64,000 nt of DNA. Origin: Bacteroidota bacterium. Its GTDB lineage: Bacteria; Bacteroidota; Bacteroidia; Bacteroidales; Lentimicrobiaceae. This document shows positions 34,031 through 42,416 of this stretch, piece after piece. The notes under the pieces were generated by a model that was not told the DNA's origin, ran no database searches, and worked only from the letters and a program-made list of their open reading frames with translations. Where the stretch lies: positions 12,775-76,774 of the forward strand of contig JAEZNO010000013.1 in the NCBI GenBank assembly GCA_023441805.1, given 5' to 3'. Position numbers and translations under genes: made by a program. Numbering within the stretch: position 1 is the stretch's first letter; every line of letters starts with the position of its first letter.

Positions 34031-35527
34031 ATGAAAAGGACTCTTCTTCTTTTATACTCGCTTGTTCCATTGCTCCTGAGTGGTGCAAATTTCACTATGT
34101 CACATGATTATCAACAAGCGTATCTTGAAATCCTTCGATTAAGATTTGGTGAAGCTAACCGGATTATTGATGCTCAAAAAAGTCATAATCCTGACAATCT
34201 GGCTTACTGCTATCTTGAAACTTACGAAGCTTTTCTTAAGGCTCTTATTTCAGAAGAACAACAGGATTATGCAACCTTCCTAAAGAAGAAAAGTGCTAAC
34301 CTGAAGTTATTAAATACAGTAAGTAAAAACTCTCCCTGGTATTTGTACGCTCAGGCGCAGATTAATCTGCAGCATGGTATTGCCGCCGTTAAAGCAAAAG
34401 ACTACATGCAGGCAGTTGTTAACATTAAAAAGGCTTATTCACAGTTTGAAGAAAATAAAAGGATTTTTCCGCATTTTAAGCCAAACCATGCAGGTATAGG
34501 CTTATTGTATGTACTGGTAGGAAGTGTTCCGGAATCTGTTAAATGGGTGCCCGGTTTACTGGGAATGAAAGGCAATATCAGTCACGGAATGCAGTTACTG
34601 CATGAAACTCTTACTTATAATCCACCTGAAAACGAATGGCCCTATCTCTTCAATGAATGTGCTTTCATTACCACTTTTATTACTTTCAACTTAGCGGGCA
34701 CAGAAGAGAATATTGCTGTTTTACAGAATATTCTTGAAGATCAGCGATTGAAATCTGAACTAGCAATTAACCCACTGCTGATTTATGCTGTAAGTTCTTT
34801 TTACTCATATCAGGGACGAAACGATAAAGCACTTGAACTTCTGATACACCGACCAAAAGGAGACTCCTATTACAATTTCAGGTATCTGGATTATCTTACA
34901 GGAGTGGCATACCTTAACAAACTTGATCATACGGCAAGGGTATACTTTTTAAAGTATGTAACTCAATTCAAGGGAAAGCACTTTATTAAATCAGCTTATC
35001 AGCATCTCGCATGGAGTTATCTGATTGAGTATGATACTGTAAACTACAAGAAATACTTGTCGAGGGTAGGTCTTTTTGGATTAGCTGAAATGGAGAATGA
35101 TAAGGAAGCTGATGCTGAAGCACAAAAGAGAATAATTCCTGAGCCTGAATTATTGAAGGCAAGATTGCTTTTTGACGGAGGATACTACTCAAGGGCAAGA
35201 GATGTTTTGAATGGAATTACTATTGAGAAGCTTAATAACGAACAGAAGATTGAGCGATTATACAGAATGGCGAGAATCTATCATAGGCAAGGCAATATTA
35301 AAGGAGCAAAGGAAAATTATATACTTACTTATAATACACGTAGAAACTCACGATCATACTTTGCAGCCTATTCCCTACTTAACCTAGGAATCATCAATGA
35401 GGAGGAAGGACTTTTTGATGAGGCCGTAAAATACTATAAGCTGTGCCTTAATATGGATTTTGACCAATACAAGTCAAGTATACATCAAAAAGCGAAGGCA
35501 GGCATAAACAGGATAAATACACAATAA
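34031..35527 (+). CDS. Secreted tetratricopeptide-repeat protein
   Basis: The ATG at 34031 gives 498 residues with a signal peptide (KRTLLLLYSLVPLLLSG); the ATG 16 codons upstream lies inside the preceding repeat and is unlikely. The mature part is all helical, with TPR-like repeats in the middle (YLDYLTGVAYLNKLDHTARVY) and at the end (YSLLNLGIINEEEGLFDEAVKYYKL). It probably acts as a periplasmic or surface scaffold; no catalytic motif is seen. It is monocistronic and ends at a bidirectional terminator. Confidence 0.78.
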   Translation: MKRTLLLLYSLVPLLLSGANFTMSHDYQQAYLEILRLRFGEANRIIDAQKSHNPDNLAYCYLETYEAFLKALISEEQQDYATFLKKKSANLKLLNTVSKNSPWYLYAQAQINLQHGIAAVKAKDYMQAVVNIKKAYSQFEENKRIFPHFKPNHAGIGLLYVLVGSVPESVKWVPGLLGMKGNISHGMQLLHETLTYNPPENEWPYLFNECAFITTFITFNLAGTEENIAVLQNILEDQRLKSELAINPLLIYAVSSFYSYQGRNDKALELLIHRPKGDSYYNFRYLDYLTGVAYLNKLDHTARVYFLKYVTQFKGKHFIKSAYQHLAWSYLIEYDTVNYKKYLSRVGLFGLAEMENDKEADAEAQKRIIPEPELLKARLLFDGGYYSRARDVLNGITIEKLNNEQKIERLYRMARIYHRQGNIKGAKENYILTYNTRRNSRSYFAAYSLLNLGIINEEEGLFDEAVKYYKLCLNMDFDQYKSSIHQKAKAGINRINTQ

Positions 35528-35528
35528 A

Positions 35529-35568
35529 AAAAAGAGACCGTATCGTTTGCTGATACAGCCTCTTTTCA
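35529..35568. terminator. Bidirectional terminator between the TPR and OmpP1 genes
   Basis: AAAAGAG pairs with CTCTTTT and GTATC with GATAC, with a short internal mismatch and a 7-base loop. A runs on one side and T runs on the other make it usable from both strands, fitting the convergent genes. Confidence 0.8.
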
Positions 35569-35591
35569 CTATTCAATAATTGTAATCAAAC

Positions 35592-37049
35592 TTAATATTT
35601 ATATCCCAGGGTTAATAGGAACATTGTACTTTTAACGGTAGTCCTTGCCCTTGGGTACTCCGGATCATTAACACTCATAAAACTTCCGGGTAATGAATAT
35701 AGGTGATATTCATCGTCCATATCATTCATCAACCAGGTAAAATCAACAAAGAACCTGTTTTGACGTAATCCCAGTCCGGCTGAGTAGGTATGTACGGCAG
35801 AATTGGTACCGGTTCTGTATGGATTATCAGAAATTGCATAACCACCTCTTAAACTAACTACACCTGCTCTCCATTCAGCTCCAAGTCTTAGATTATTTCC
35901 TTTTAAATAACCATCTTTTATTGCCTCATTTTCAGCATCAAAGTCATAATCAGCAGCTCTCAAACGAGCTTTAGTGTAGTCAATATATTGGTAATCTGCA
36001 CTAATAAGTCCCGATTGTCCGATTATGAATCCAACTCCTGCCATTGCTTTAAACGGAGTCTGAAGTTCATATTCATAAAAACCACTAGCAGAAGCTCTTA
36101 AAGAACCTGCTGTATCGAAAGTTGATTTAAATGTTGTGCTGTAAGTATCAGTAACATCGGTGAAGAATGTAGGAGTTTCAATAGCACCTCCAATCCTGAT
36201 CCAATCGGCCGGCCTGATTATTACACCTACTTTAAAGTTAACACCCGAACCTTCAGTCTCTAATTCATCTGTCTTAGTGAATGAATGGAAATAATCATTA
36301 CGGTTTTCTACGTCAGTTTCGGTGTAGATAGAAGTTTCTTTGTACTTAAAGAACGGAACACCGAGTGTTGCTCCCAGATACAGAAAGTTATTATAATTTG
36401 CACCGGCACTAAGAACCATTTCGTTCATTGAACCGCTTGTTCTGATGCTCTTACGTTGAAATACACCACCATTAGGCATATCAATAACATAAGTACCTGG
36501 AGCAATATCATACATTAGCTCTGTATCATAAGCTAATCCTGATCCAAAGTTGTCCAATTGATCGAGTGACAAGCCTTGTGATTCAATAACATATGGGGTT
36601 AACAAGCTTGAAGCATTATTAAAACCTGTAATAAGTACTCTATTGTTATAGTTGTTCAAACGGTTAAGTCCGAAACCAAACTGAACATGTTTCCATTCTG
36701 ATTCAGGTTTGCGGATAGGAGAGACAATAACAACACCTATGTTGCCAAGGTTGAAATTATACTTGTCATCTTCACTGAAATCACCAAAGTAAGTTGATTC
36801 AGTGCTTCCGAAATAGAGTGACGGGGTAACTGTAATTTCTGAGCTTTTGTATAAACCAATACCTGCCGGATTGTTACTTAACGCTGAAAAATCAGCTCCC
36901 AAAGCTCCAAAGGCACCACCCATTGCTGAGAAACGGGCTGTTCCTGTTGGATTTTGTCTGGAATACCTTAATGCATCGATTTCATTTTGAGCAAATAATG
37001 ACCCTGTTCCTAACATTATCCCCAGGGCTGCTAATAGTAGTTTTTTCAT
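35592..37049 (-). CDS. OmpP1/FadL-family outer membrane protein
   Basis: From the ATG at 37049 the protein has 485 residues with a signal peptide (KKLLLAALGIMLGTGSLFAQ). The start region carries ALRYSRQNPTGTARFSAMGGAFGALGAD and LSNNPAGIGLYKSSEI, the conserved NPA region of OmpP1/FadL/TodX proteins. The chain ends LLTLGYKY. These 14-strand barrels carry hydrophobic compounds across the outer membrane; the substrate is not known. The upstream TTG-type start would only add residues before the signal. The Y/S-rich lipoprotein gene lies 119 bases upstream on the same strand. Confidence 0.85.
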   Translation of the reverse strand: MKKLLLAALGIMLGTGSLFAQNEIDALRYSRQNPTGTARFSAMGGAFGALGADFSALSNNPAGIGLYKSSEITVTPSLYFGSTESTYFGDFSEDDKYNFNLGNIGVVIVSPIRKPESEWKHVQFGFGLNRLNNYNNRVLITGFNNASSLLTPYVIESQGLSLDQLDNFGSGLAYDTELMYDIAPGTYVIDMPNGGVFQRKSIRTSGSMNEMVLSAGANYNNFLYLGATLGVPFFKYKETSIYTETDVENRNDYFHSFTKTDELETEGSGVNFKVGVIIRPADWIRIGGAIETPTFFTDVTDTYSTTFKSTFDTAGSLRASASGFYEYELQTPFKAMAGVGFIIGQSGLISADYQYIDYTKARLRAADYDFDAENEAIKDGYLKGNNLRLGAEWRAGVVSLRGGYAISDNPYRTGTNSAVHTYSAGLGLRQNRFFVDFTWLMNDMDDEYHLYSLPGSFMSVNDPEYPRARTTVKSTMFLLTLGYKY

Positions 37050-37168
37050 GATCAGTGATTTAATAGTGTTTATAATCAGGTTCACTTCACCCATTCCCTC
37101 TCTTTTGCCTGATTTCCCGCTTCTTATAGGTAACTCACTTTGAGAGGGTTACCGGTTTTTTATTTTAA

Positions 37169-38899
37169 TTATCTGCGCCCATTCGATGATCTTGAGCCTC
37201 CAGATGATGATGAAGATGACGATGATGATGATGACGACGATGATGACGGGCTTGAGTAACTTCTTGATGATGAACTTGAAGGACTGTAGCTACTACCCGA
37301 TGATGATCTTGAAGGAGTAAAACTGCTTCCTGACGATCTCGGGGTACTGTAACTTCCCGATGAAGATGATCTTGAAGGTGTTGAATAAGTAGATCTTGCC
37401 GGAGCTGATCTGTCAGAACCTGAACGTGACTGCCTGTATTCTGACGGACTTGAGTTACGTGGTGCTGATTGCTGCTGTGAAGATTTGCCTTCAGATGGAG
37501 CTACACCAGTTTCACGTATACTTCTGTAGCGCGGGCTTGTGTACTCATTACTAGATTTCGGCTTGTTGTAACCTGGCGCACTGTACGACTGTGGTGTTCT
37601 GTACTCTCTTGTTGTAGTACTACTACCTGAAGTACGGTTAGGGGTAATTGTTCTTGAATTTTCAGGTTTCTGTATCCTTGAATCATTTGAACTTCCCTGA
37701 GCCGGGGTTGTGGTAGTACTTTTTGGTTCAACTACCCTTGGTTTTTGGCCATCATCACTCTTAGCAGGAACTGTTGAGCGAGAGTTTGTTGGTTCGCTAC
37801 CTGCAGGAGTTGTACGTGTATTATCATCAGTACGCCTTACCGGTGAAACAGTACCCGGAGTAGTCGGAGTAGTGCGTGGTGCAGGATCATCTTTTACCTG
37901 CGACCTGCTGTTTGTACCTTGCGGTGTAGCAGTTGGAGTAGTACGTGGAACATCAGGCTTATCGTTAACAGTTGATCTGCTATTGGTACCTGTATTTGTC
38001 TGTCGCGGAGTACTATTTACTTCACGATCAGCAGGAGTGGTTTTGGTAGTACCTGTAGTACTTCTGCTGCTTCTGCTATTAACATTTCTGTCGAGCTCCC
38101 CGCTTTTGAGGGCAGCTTCGTATCTCTCACCAAAGCTTGATTTCATGCTTCCACTACTACCTGCTAACGATGTACTCCTGCCATTACCTGATCTGCCGCT
38201 TCCTGATCCTGAGCTTCTGTGACCGTAGTAGTATGAATTGTAATCTTTGCTATTATAATAATGAGTATAAGGATAGTAGCCACCATAGTAACCATCATAG
38301 TATCCATGCATGTAGCCATGGTTATAACCGCTCCAGTAGCTGTAGCCGTAAGGTGAATAATATCCGAAAGGATAATCCCAGAAAGGATCATATCCTATAT
38401 AAGGATATCCGTATGAAAATCCCCAGTGATGGTGTGTATACCACGGATACCAAAAGCTGTATCCTAAATAGATGCTGGTACCCCAGCTGTATGGGTTGTA
38501 GTCATACCAGTACATATTAGTATAATAAGGAGAGTAATAACTACCGTAATAATAATTACTATGGAACCTTCTTAACCTTGCTGTATAAGCATAATCATAA
38601 TAATCATCCTGATCAAAATAATTATTGGTTATATAGGTATTGCCGCTACCCTGGTCAGTGTATTGTTCACCGTACCCGTAATCGTCAGAGTAAGCAGTGT
38701 CGTATTCCTCGGCGGGTTGCTGATCCTGATAAACAGGTTCACCCTGAGGAACTTGCTCATATACCCTTCCGGTGGTATAAACAGGTTCATCTTTTGATGA
38801 TGCATAAACGTCATCACCATAAACCCTACTTTGGTACTGGGTAGAGCACGATGTTAGTGCTAAGGCAACTGCAGCAAATAAAGCAATTAAAGTTTTCAT
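37169..38899 (-). CDS. Tyrosine-rich, serine-tailed lipoprotein of unknown function
   Basis: A 576-residue protein with a lipoprotein signal (LFAAVALALTSC, Cys18). Region one (about 20-85) is acidic with QPAEEYDTAYSDDYGYGEQ. Region two (about 95-220) is rich in Tyr, Gly, Trp and His (YYYGSYYSPYYTNMYWYDY). Region three (about 225-540) is Ser/Thr/Arg/Pro-rich and has four imperfect repeats with NSRS and RTTP pieces. The C-terminus has 15 serines in a row then GGSRSSNGRR. It has no catalytic motif. It looks like an intrinsically disordered surface lipoprotein and could be heavily glycosylated or adhesive (inference). I do not recognise a named family. Confidence 0.8.
   Translation of the reverse strand: MKTLIALFAAVALALTSCSTQYQSRVYGDDVYASSKDEPVYTTGRVYEQVPQGEPVYQDQQPAEEYDTAYSDDYGYGEQYTDQGSGNTYITNNYFDQDDYYDYAYTARLRRFHSNYYYGSYYSPYYTNMYWYDYNPYSWGTSIYLGYSFWYPWYTHHHWGFSYGYPYIGYDPFWDYPFGYYSPYGYSYWSGYNHGYMHGYYDGYYGGYYPYTHYYNSKDYNSYYYGHRSSGSGSGRSGNGRSTSLAGSSGSMKSSFGERYEAALKSGELDRNVNSRSSRSTTGTTKTTPADREVNSTPRQTNTGTNSRSTVNDKPDVPRTTPTATPQGTNSRSQVKDDPAPRTTPTTPGTVSPVRRTDDNTRTTPAGSEPTNSRSTVPAKSDDGQKPRVVEPKSTTTTPAQGSSNDSRIQKPENSRTITPNRTSGSSTTTREYRTPQSYSAPGYNKPKSSNEYTSPRYRSIRETGVAPSEGKSSQQQSAPRNSSPSEYRQSRSGSDRSAPARSTYSTPSRSSSSGSYSTPRSSGSSFTPSRSSSGSSYSPSSSSSRSYSSPSSSSSSSSSSSSSSSGGSRSSNGRR
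37203..37247. repeat. Trinucleotide tract encoding poly-serine
   Basis: Fifteen tandem triplets of the type GAT/GAC/GAA on the plus strand, which read as serine codons (TCA, TCG, TCT) on the minus strand near the C-terminus of the lipoprotein. Near-identical triplets make it prone to slippage and length change. Confidence 0.9.
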
Positions 38900-38965
38900 T
38901 GTTAAGGTCCTCCCTTGATTATGCTTAGTAAGTAGTGATATCTTTCATTACGTTGGTTAATTTGT

Positions 38966-38973
38966 TAATTTTG
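38966..38973 (+). promoter_or_regulatory. Candidate -7 element for proS
   Basis: TAATTTTG matches TAnnTTTG and lies 105 bases upstream of the proS ATG, in the region between divergent genes. Weak evidence by itself. Confidence 0.3.
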
Positions 38974-39078
38974 CCCCTTCGTTAAATATCTTTTTTGCGA
39001 ACCCAAATATCGGTATTTATTACAATTTATAGGGTATCTGCTACAAGAATAATACAAATACTATACCACAAATAGAAT

Positions 39079-40554
39079 ATGGCTAAAGATTTTGCAACAA
39101 GAAGTGAAAATTACGCACAATGGTACAACGACCTCGTCATCAAGGCTGATATGGCCGAAAACTCAGCAGTCAGAGGATGCATGGTCATTAAGCCATATGG
39201 GTATGCAATTTGGGAAAAAATGCAAGCCGCACTTGATAAAAAGTTTAAAGATACCGGCCATGTAAATGCTTATTTTCCAATATTCATACCAAAGTCCTTC
39301 TTTAGCAAAGAAGCCAGTCATGTTGAAGGATTTGCCAAAGAATGCGCCGTAGTAACTCATTACCGCCTGAAAAATGATCCTGACGGCAAAGGAGTGGTTG
39401 TTGATGAAGCAGCTAAACTCGAAGAAGAGCTTATTGTTAGGCCTACATCCGAAACTATTATCTGGGATACTTACCGCAACTGGATAAAATCGTACCGTGA
39501 CCTGCCTTTACTCATAAATCAATGGGCTAACGTTGTCAGATGGGAAATGCGCACACGACTATTCCTACGTACTGCTGAATTCCTTTGGCAGGAAGGTCAT
39601 ACAGCTCATGCAACTTCCGAAGAGGCAATTCAGGAAACTGAACGCATGCTGAATGTTTATGCTGATTTTGCCGAAAACTTCATGGCAATCCCTATCCTCA
39701 AAGGTGTGAAATCGCCCAACGAACGTTTCGCCGGAGCAGTTGAAACTTACTGTATTGAAGCATTAATGCAGGATGGGAAAGCATTACAGGCAGGTACATC
39801 ACATTTCCTCGGTCAGAATTTTGCTAAAGCATTTGATGTTACATACCTCAGCAAAGAAAATAAACTTGAATACGTTTGGGCTACCTCATGGGGAGTCTCA
39901 ACCCGGCTAATCGGTGCTCTCATAATGGCTCACTCTGATGATAACGGACTTGTGTTACCTCCGAAACTTGCACCAACTCAAGTAGTTATTGTTCCTATCT
40001 ATAAAACAAATGATCAACTTGAATTAATCTCTCAAAAAGCAAGAGAGATAATGAAAAATCTTCAGGATAAAGGTATCTCTGTTAAATACGACGACCGTGA
40101 GACTTTTAAACCGGGATGGAAATTTAATGAGTATGAATTTAAGGGAGTTCCTGTTCGATTAGCAATCGGTCCGCGAGATCTTGAAAATGGCACCGTTGAA
40201 GTAGCACGTCGCGACACTCTTGAGAAATCAGTTTATCAACTCTCTGATATTGAAACCAAAATAGAGAACCTCTTACATAGTATTCAGGATAACCTCTACC
40301 AGAAAGCACTGGATTTCAGAGAAAGTATGACTTCAAAAGCCGACACATGGGAAGAATTCGTTGACCTTCTCGACAACAAAGGTGGTTTCATCTATGCCCA
40401 CTGGGATGGCACAGCCGAAACTGAGCAAAAGATCAAGGAACTCACCAAGGCAACCATCCGCTGCATTCCATTAGACGCAAAGCCCGAAAATGGCAAGTGC
40501 ATCCTAACAGGCAAGCCTTCGGATAAGAGGGTTGTGTTTGCAAGGGCCTATTAG
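39079..40554 (+). CDS. proS: Prolyl-tRNA synthetase (archaeal/eukaryote type)
   Basis: A 491-residue class II synthetase. Start region KDFATRSENYAQWYNDLVIKAD is typical of ProS type 3. Class II motif 2 is WEMRTRLFLRTAEFLWQEGHTAH, and FAGAVETYCIEALMQDGKALQAGTSHFLGQNF follows, then the motif 3 piece SWGVSTRLIGALIM. The anticodon-binding domain (APTQVVIVPIY) and the C-terminal zinc-binding-like domain typical of this group complete it. It charges tRNA-Pro. No editing (INS) domain is inserted, unlike the bacterial form. Confidence 0.97.
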   Translation: MAKDFATRSENYAQWYNDLVIKADMAENSAVRGCMVIKPYGYAIWEKMQAALDKKFKDTGHVNAYFPIFIPKSFFSKEASHVEGFAKECAVVTHYRLKNDPDGKGVVVDEAAKLEEELIVRPTSETIIWDTYRNWIKSYRDLPLLINQWANVVRWEMRTRLFLRTAEFLWQEGHTAHATSEEAIQETERMLNVYADFAENFMAIPILKGVKSPNERFAGAVETYCIEALMQDGKALQAGTSHFLGQNFAKAFDVTYLSKENKLEYVWATSWGVSTRLIGALIMAHSDDNGLVLPPKLAPTQVVIVPIYKTNDQLELISQKAREIMKNLQDKGISVKYDDRETFKPGWKFNEYEFKGVPVRLAIGPRDLENGTVEVARRDTLEKSVYQLSDIETKIENLLHSIQDNLYQKALDFRESMTSKADTWEEFVDLLDNKGGFIYAHWDGTAETEQKIKELTKATIRCIPLDAKPENGKCILTGKPSDKRVVFARAY

Positions 40555-40660
40555 GGTAATAGGATCCAGGCCTTACCTGTATATTAAGCACACAAGAAGA
40601 TTAGGATTGATTTTTGGAAATGGAAGATTTTTCTTAAATTGCGTTTACAACAATCTTAGC

Positions 40661-41158
40661 ATGAAAGGCTTAGCTAGAAGTTTCGTTTTTGCATTAATAA
40701 TTGCAGTTACCAGTTGCATCCAAGTGTTGAAACTGCCAAATTATGGCGATAGTGACATTTACGAAAAGAATCATGTATTGCTGAATCAGTCAGGAACGAA
40801 AACCTTTATTGAAGTTACCGCTGAAGACTTACTTGCTCAGCATGCGACTGAAATTTATCTTTTCTCTAACTGGTGTCCAATATGTTACTATCATCTAACA
40901 AAAGAGCTTACACCGTCAAATAAAGACAACGTGAAATATGTCTCCGCTAATTATGACATACCATTCATGGAAAAGCACTTTACCGCACTTGATACCATAT
41001 ACATCCTGTCAAATAAGATTTATGGAAGTACAGAGTCAATTAAGATAATGAAATTTGCCTCCGAATTGACCTCAAATGAAACTCTGGTTGCAGGTGTACC
41101 CCAACGATTTGTATGGGATGAAACGAATCAGAAGTTTACGAGGATGACGATTAAATAA
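40661..41158 (+). CDS. Small lipoprotein with a thioredoxin-like CPIC motif
   Basis: The ATG at 40661 gives 165 residues with a lipoprotein signal (SFVFALIIAVTSC, Cys19). Upstream in-frame codons overlap proS and are not a signal. A central FSNWCPICYYHL carries a CxxC preceded by Trp, the thioredoxin active-site pattern, followed by VPQRFVWDETN, whose proline may be the cis-Pro. It is therefore probably a membrane-tethered periplasmic thiol-disulfide protein, though shorter than usual. It opens the accessory region. Confidence 0.65.
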   Translation: MKGLARSFVFALIIAVTSCIQVLKLPNYGDSDIYEKNHVLLNQSGTKTFIEVTAEDLLAQHATEIYLFSNWCPICYYHLTKELTPSNKDNVKYVSANYDIPFMEKHFTALDTIYILSNKIYGSTESIKIMKFASELTSNETLVAGVPQRFVWDETNQKFTRMTIK

Positions 41159-41244
41159 AGTGGGTAATCTACAGTATCCTCCTAAGATTTGTACTCCGGA
41201 TTGGCTTGCAAATAAGGTATTATCTCATGATGAGTATTATCAAA

Positions 41245-41463
41245 TCAGACTTTTTGTAACACACCTTCATAAATGTCAATCATACACAATAACTGCTCAG
41301 AATAATTGTAAATATCATCAAGGCAAGTGATTTCTACTTTTGTTTCTTTCTTCTGATCATTGAAGAGTCCAATGTATTTTTTTGAGCCATTAAGATATAA
41401 TCTGCAGATAGGTTTTCTGTTATTATCTTCATAAAGAATAGCAAAATAACTTTGAGCATCCCT
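41245..41463 (-). other. In-frame continuation of the HsdR-N-like gene beyond a TAA codon
   Basis: After the stop at 41464-41466 the same frame stays open for 72 codons and ends with TGA at 41245-41247. It reads RDAQSYFAILYEDNNRKPIC, then NGSKKYIGLFNDQKKE and ITCLDDIYNYSEQ. I recall such C-terminal pieces in intact HsdR-N-type proteins of Bacteroidota. One codon replaced by TAA in the middle is a simpler reading than a separate gene. Confidence 0.75.
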
Positions 41464-42330
41464 TTAATATATCTTTGAAATTGGGATCCTTTTTCGTAGA
41501 ATAGATTTAGTAATCATGAATCCCTCTATCTCTTCAACAGTTGTTACAACTTTGTTTTCAGTTTCCAAAGTGGCTTCAGCATTGGCTGTAGTTTGACTTA
41601 CTTCCTTTTCGTTGTCTTTTTCTTTATCGAGGGCTGATTTAAGTCTTTCTGTAATTAAATCACTTATAACTTGGGAGTACGATTTCTTTGTAAGATTAGT
41701 AAATTGTTCAAGAACTTTAGCTGTGATCACTGATGGGTATACCTGTTTAGCATAGTGTTTAACTAATTCAGGTGAAGGATTGATAATTTCAGAGTTTATT
41801 AAAGCTTTTAATTCAAGAGTGTACTTAAGTTCGGCAGCAGTATTTACTATACTATCAACATCAAAGTATGATTTATGGAATTTCTTCAATTCCTCAAGTT
41901 GATTATCTTTTATTTCAGTAATATTGAATTCAAGGAATGGTTTTTCATCCATTTTGTTCGGAGCAGCCAAATCAGAGTAAAATTTATAATTTATTCCATT
42001 TGTCAATAATCCAAACCTTGCTTTTGACACATGAAAGTACCTTAATAATTGACCATCGTGTACATTCAAATTTTGCTGCCAATGTTTACACTCAATTAGA
42101 ATAGTTGGTTTGCCATCTTTAAAAATGGCATAATCGATTTTCTCACCCTTTTTTGTTCCAATATCGCAAATAAATTCAGGCATGACTTCAATAGGATTAA
42201 ACACATCATATCCCAAACATTGGATAAATGGCATTATAAAAGCATTCTTTGTTGCTTCTTCAGTCAATATCTGCTCTTTTAACTTAGTGACTCTGTCACT
42301 AATTTGTTTGATTTGGTCTTTGAAATCCAT
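41464..42330 (-). CDS. HsdR-N-type restriction endonuclease-like protein, truncated by stop
   Basis: A 288-residue protein. A PD-(D/E)xK nuclease core is visible: EFICDIGTKKGEKIDYAIF gives D66, and PTILIECKHW gives E80 and K82. The N-terminal helix (QISDRVTKLKEQILTEEATKN) and FIMPFIQCLGYDVFNP fit the N-terminal domain of type I restriction subunit R. The second half is helical and ends EEIEGFMITKSILRK. The frame continues past the TAA, so the intact protein would have about 361 residues; the nuclease domain itself is not affected. The gene follows the nuclease-helicase gene by 86 bases on the same strand. Without an HsdR helicase it is probably an independent nuclease. Confidence 0.82.
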   Translation of the reverse strand: MDFKDQIKQISDRVTKLKEQILTEEATKNAFIMPFIQCLGYDVFNPIEVMPEFICDIGTKKGEKIDYAIFKDGKPTILIECKHWQQNLNVHDGQLLRYFHVSKARFGLLTNGINYKFYSDLAAPNKMDEKPFLEFNITEIKDNQLEELKKFHKSYFDVDSIVNTAAELKYTLELKALINSEIINPSPELVKHYAKQVYPSVITAKVLEQFTNLTKKSYSQVISDLITERLKSALDKEKDNEKEVSQTTANAEATLETENKVVTTVEEIEGFMITKSILRKRIPISKIY

Positions 42331-42416
42331 GATGGTTTATTTTTTAATTTGAATTCCTTATTAAGTTAATTTTATATATTAATACGTATTGGAGAATTTT
42401 AAATAACCATCCTGCA

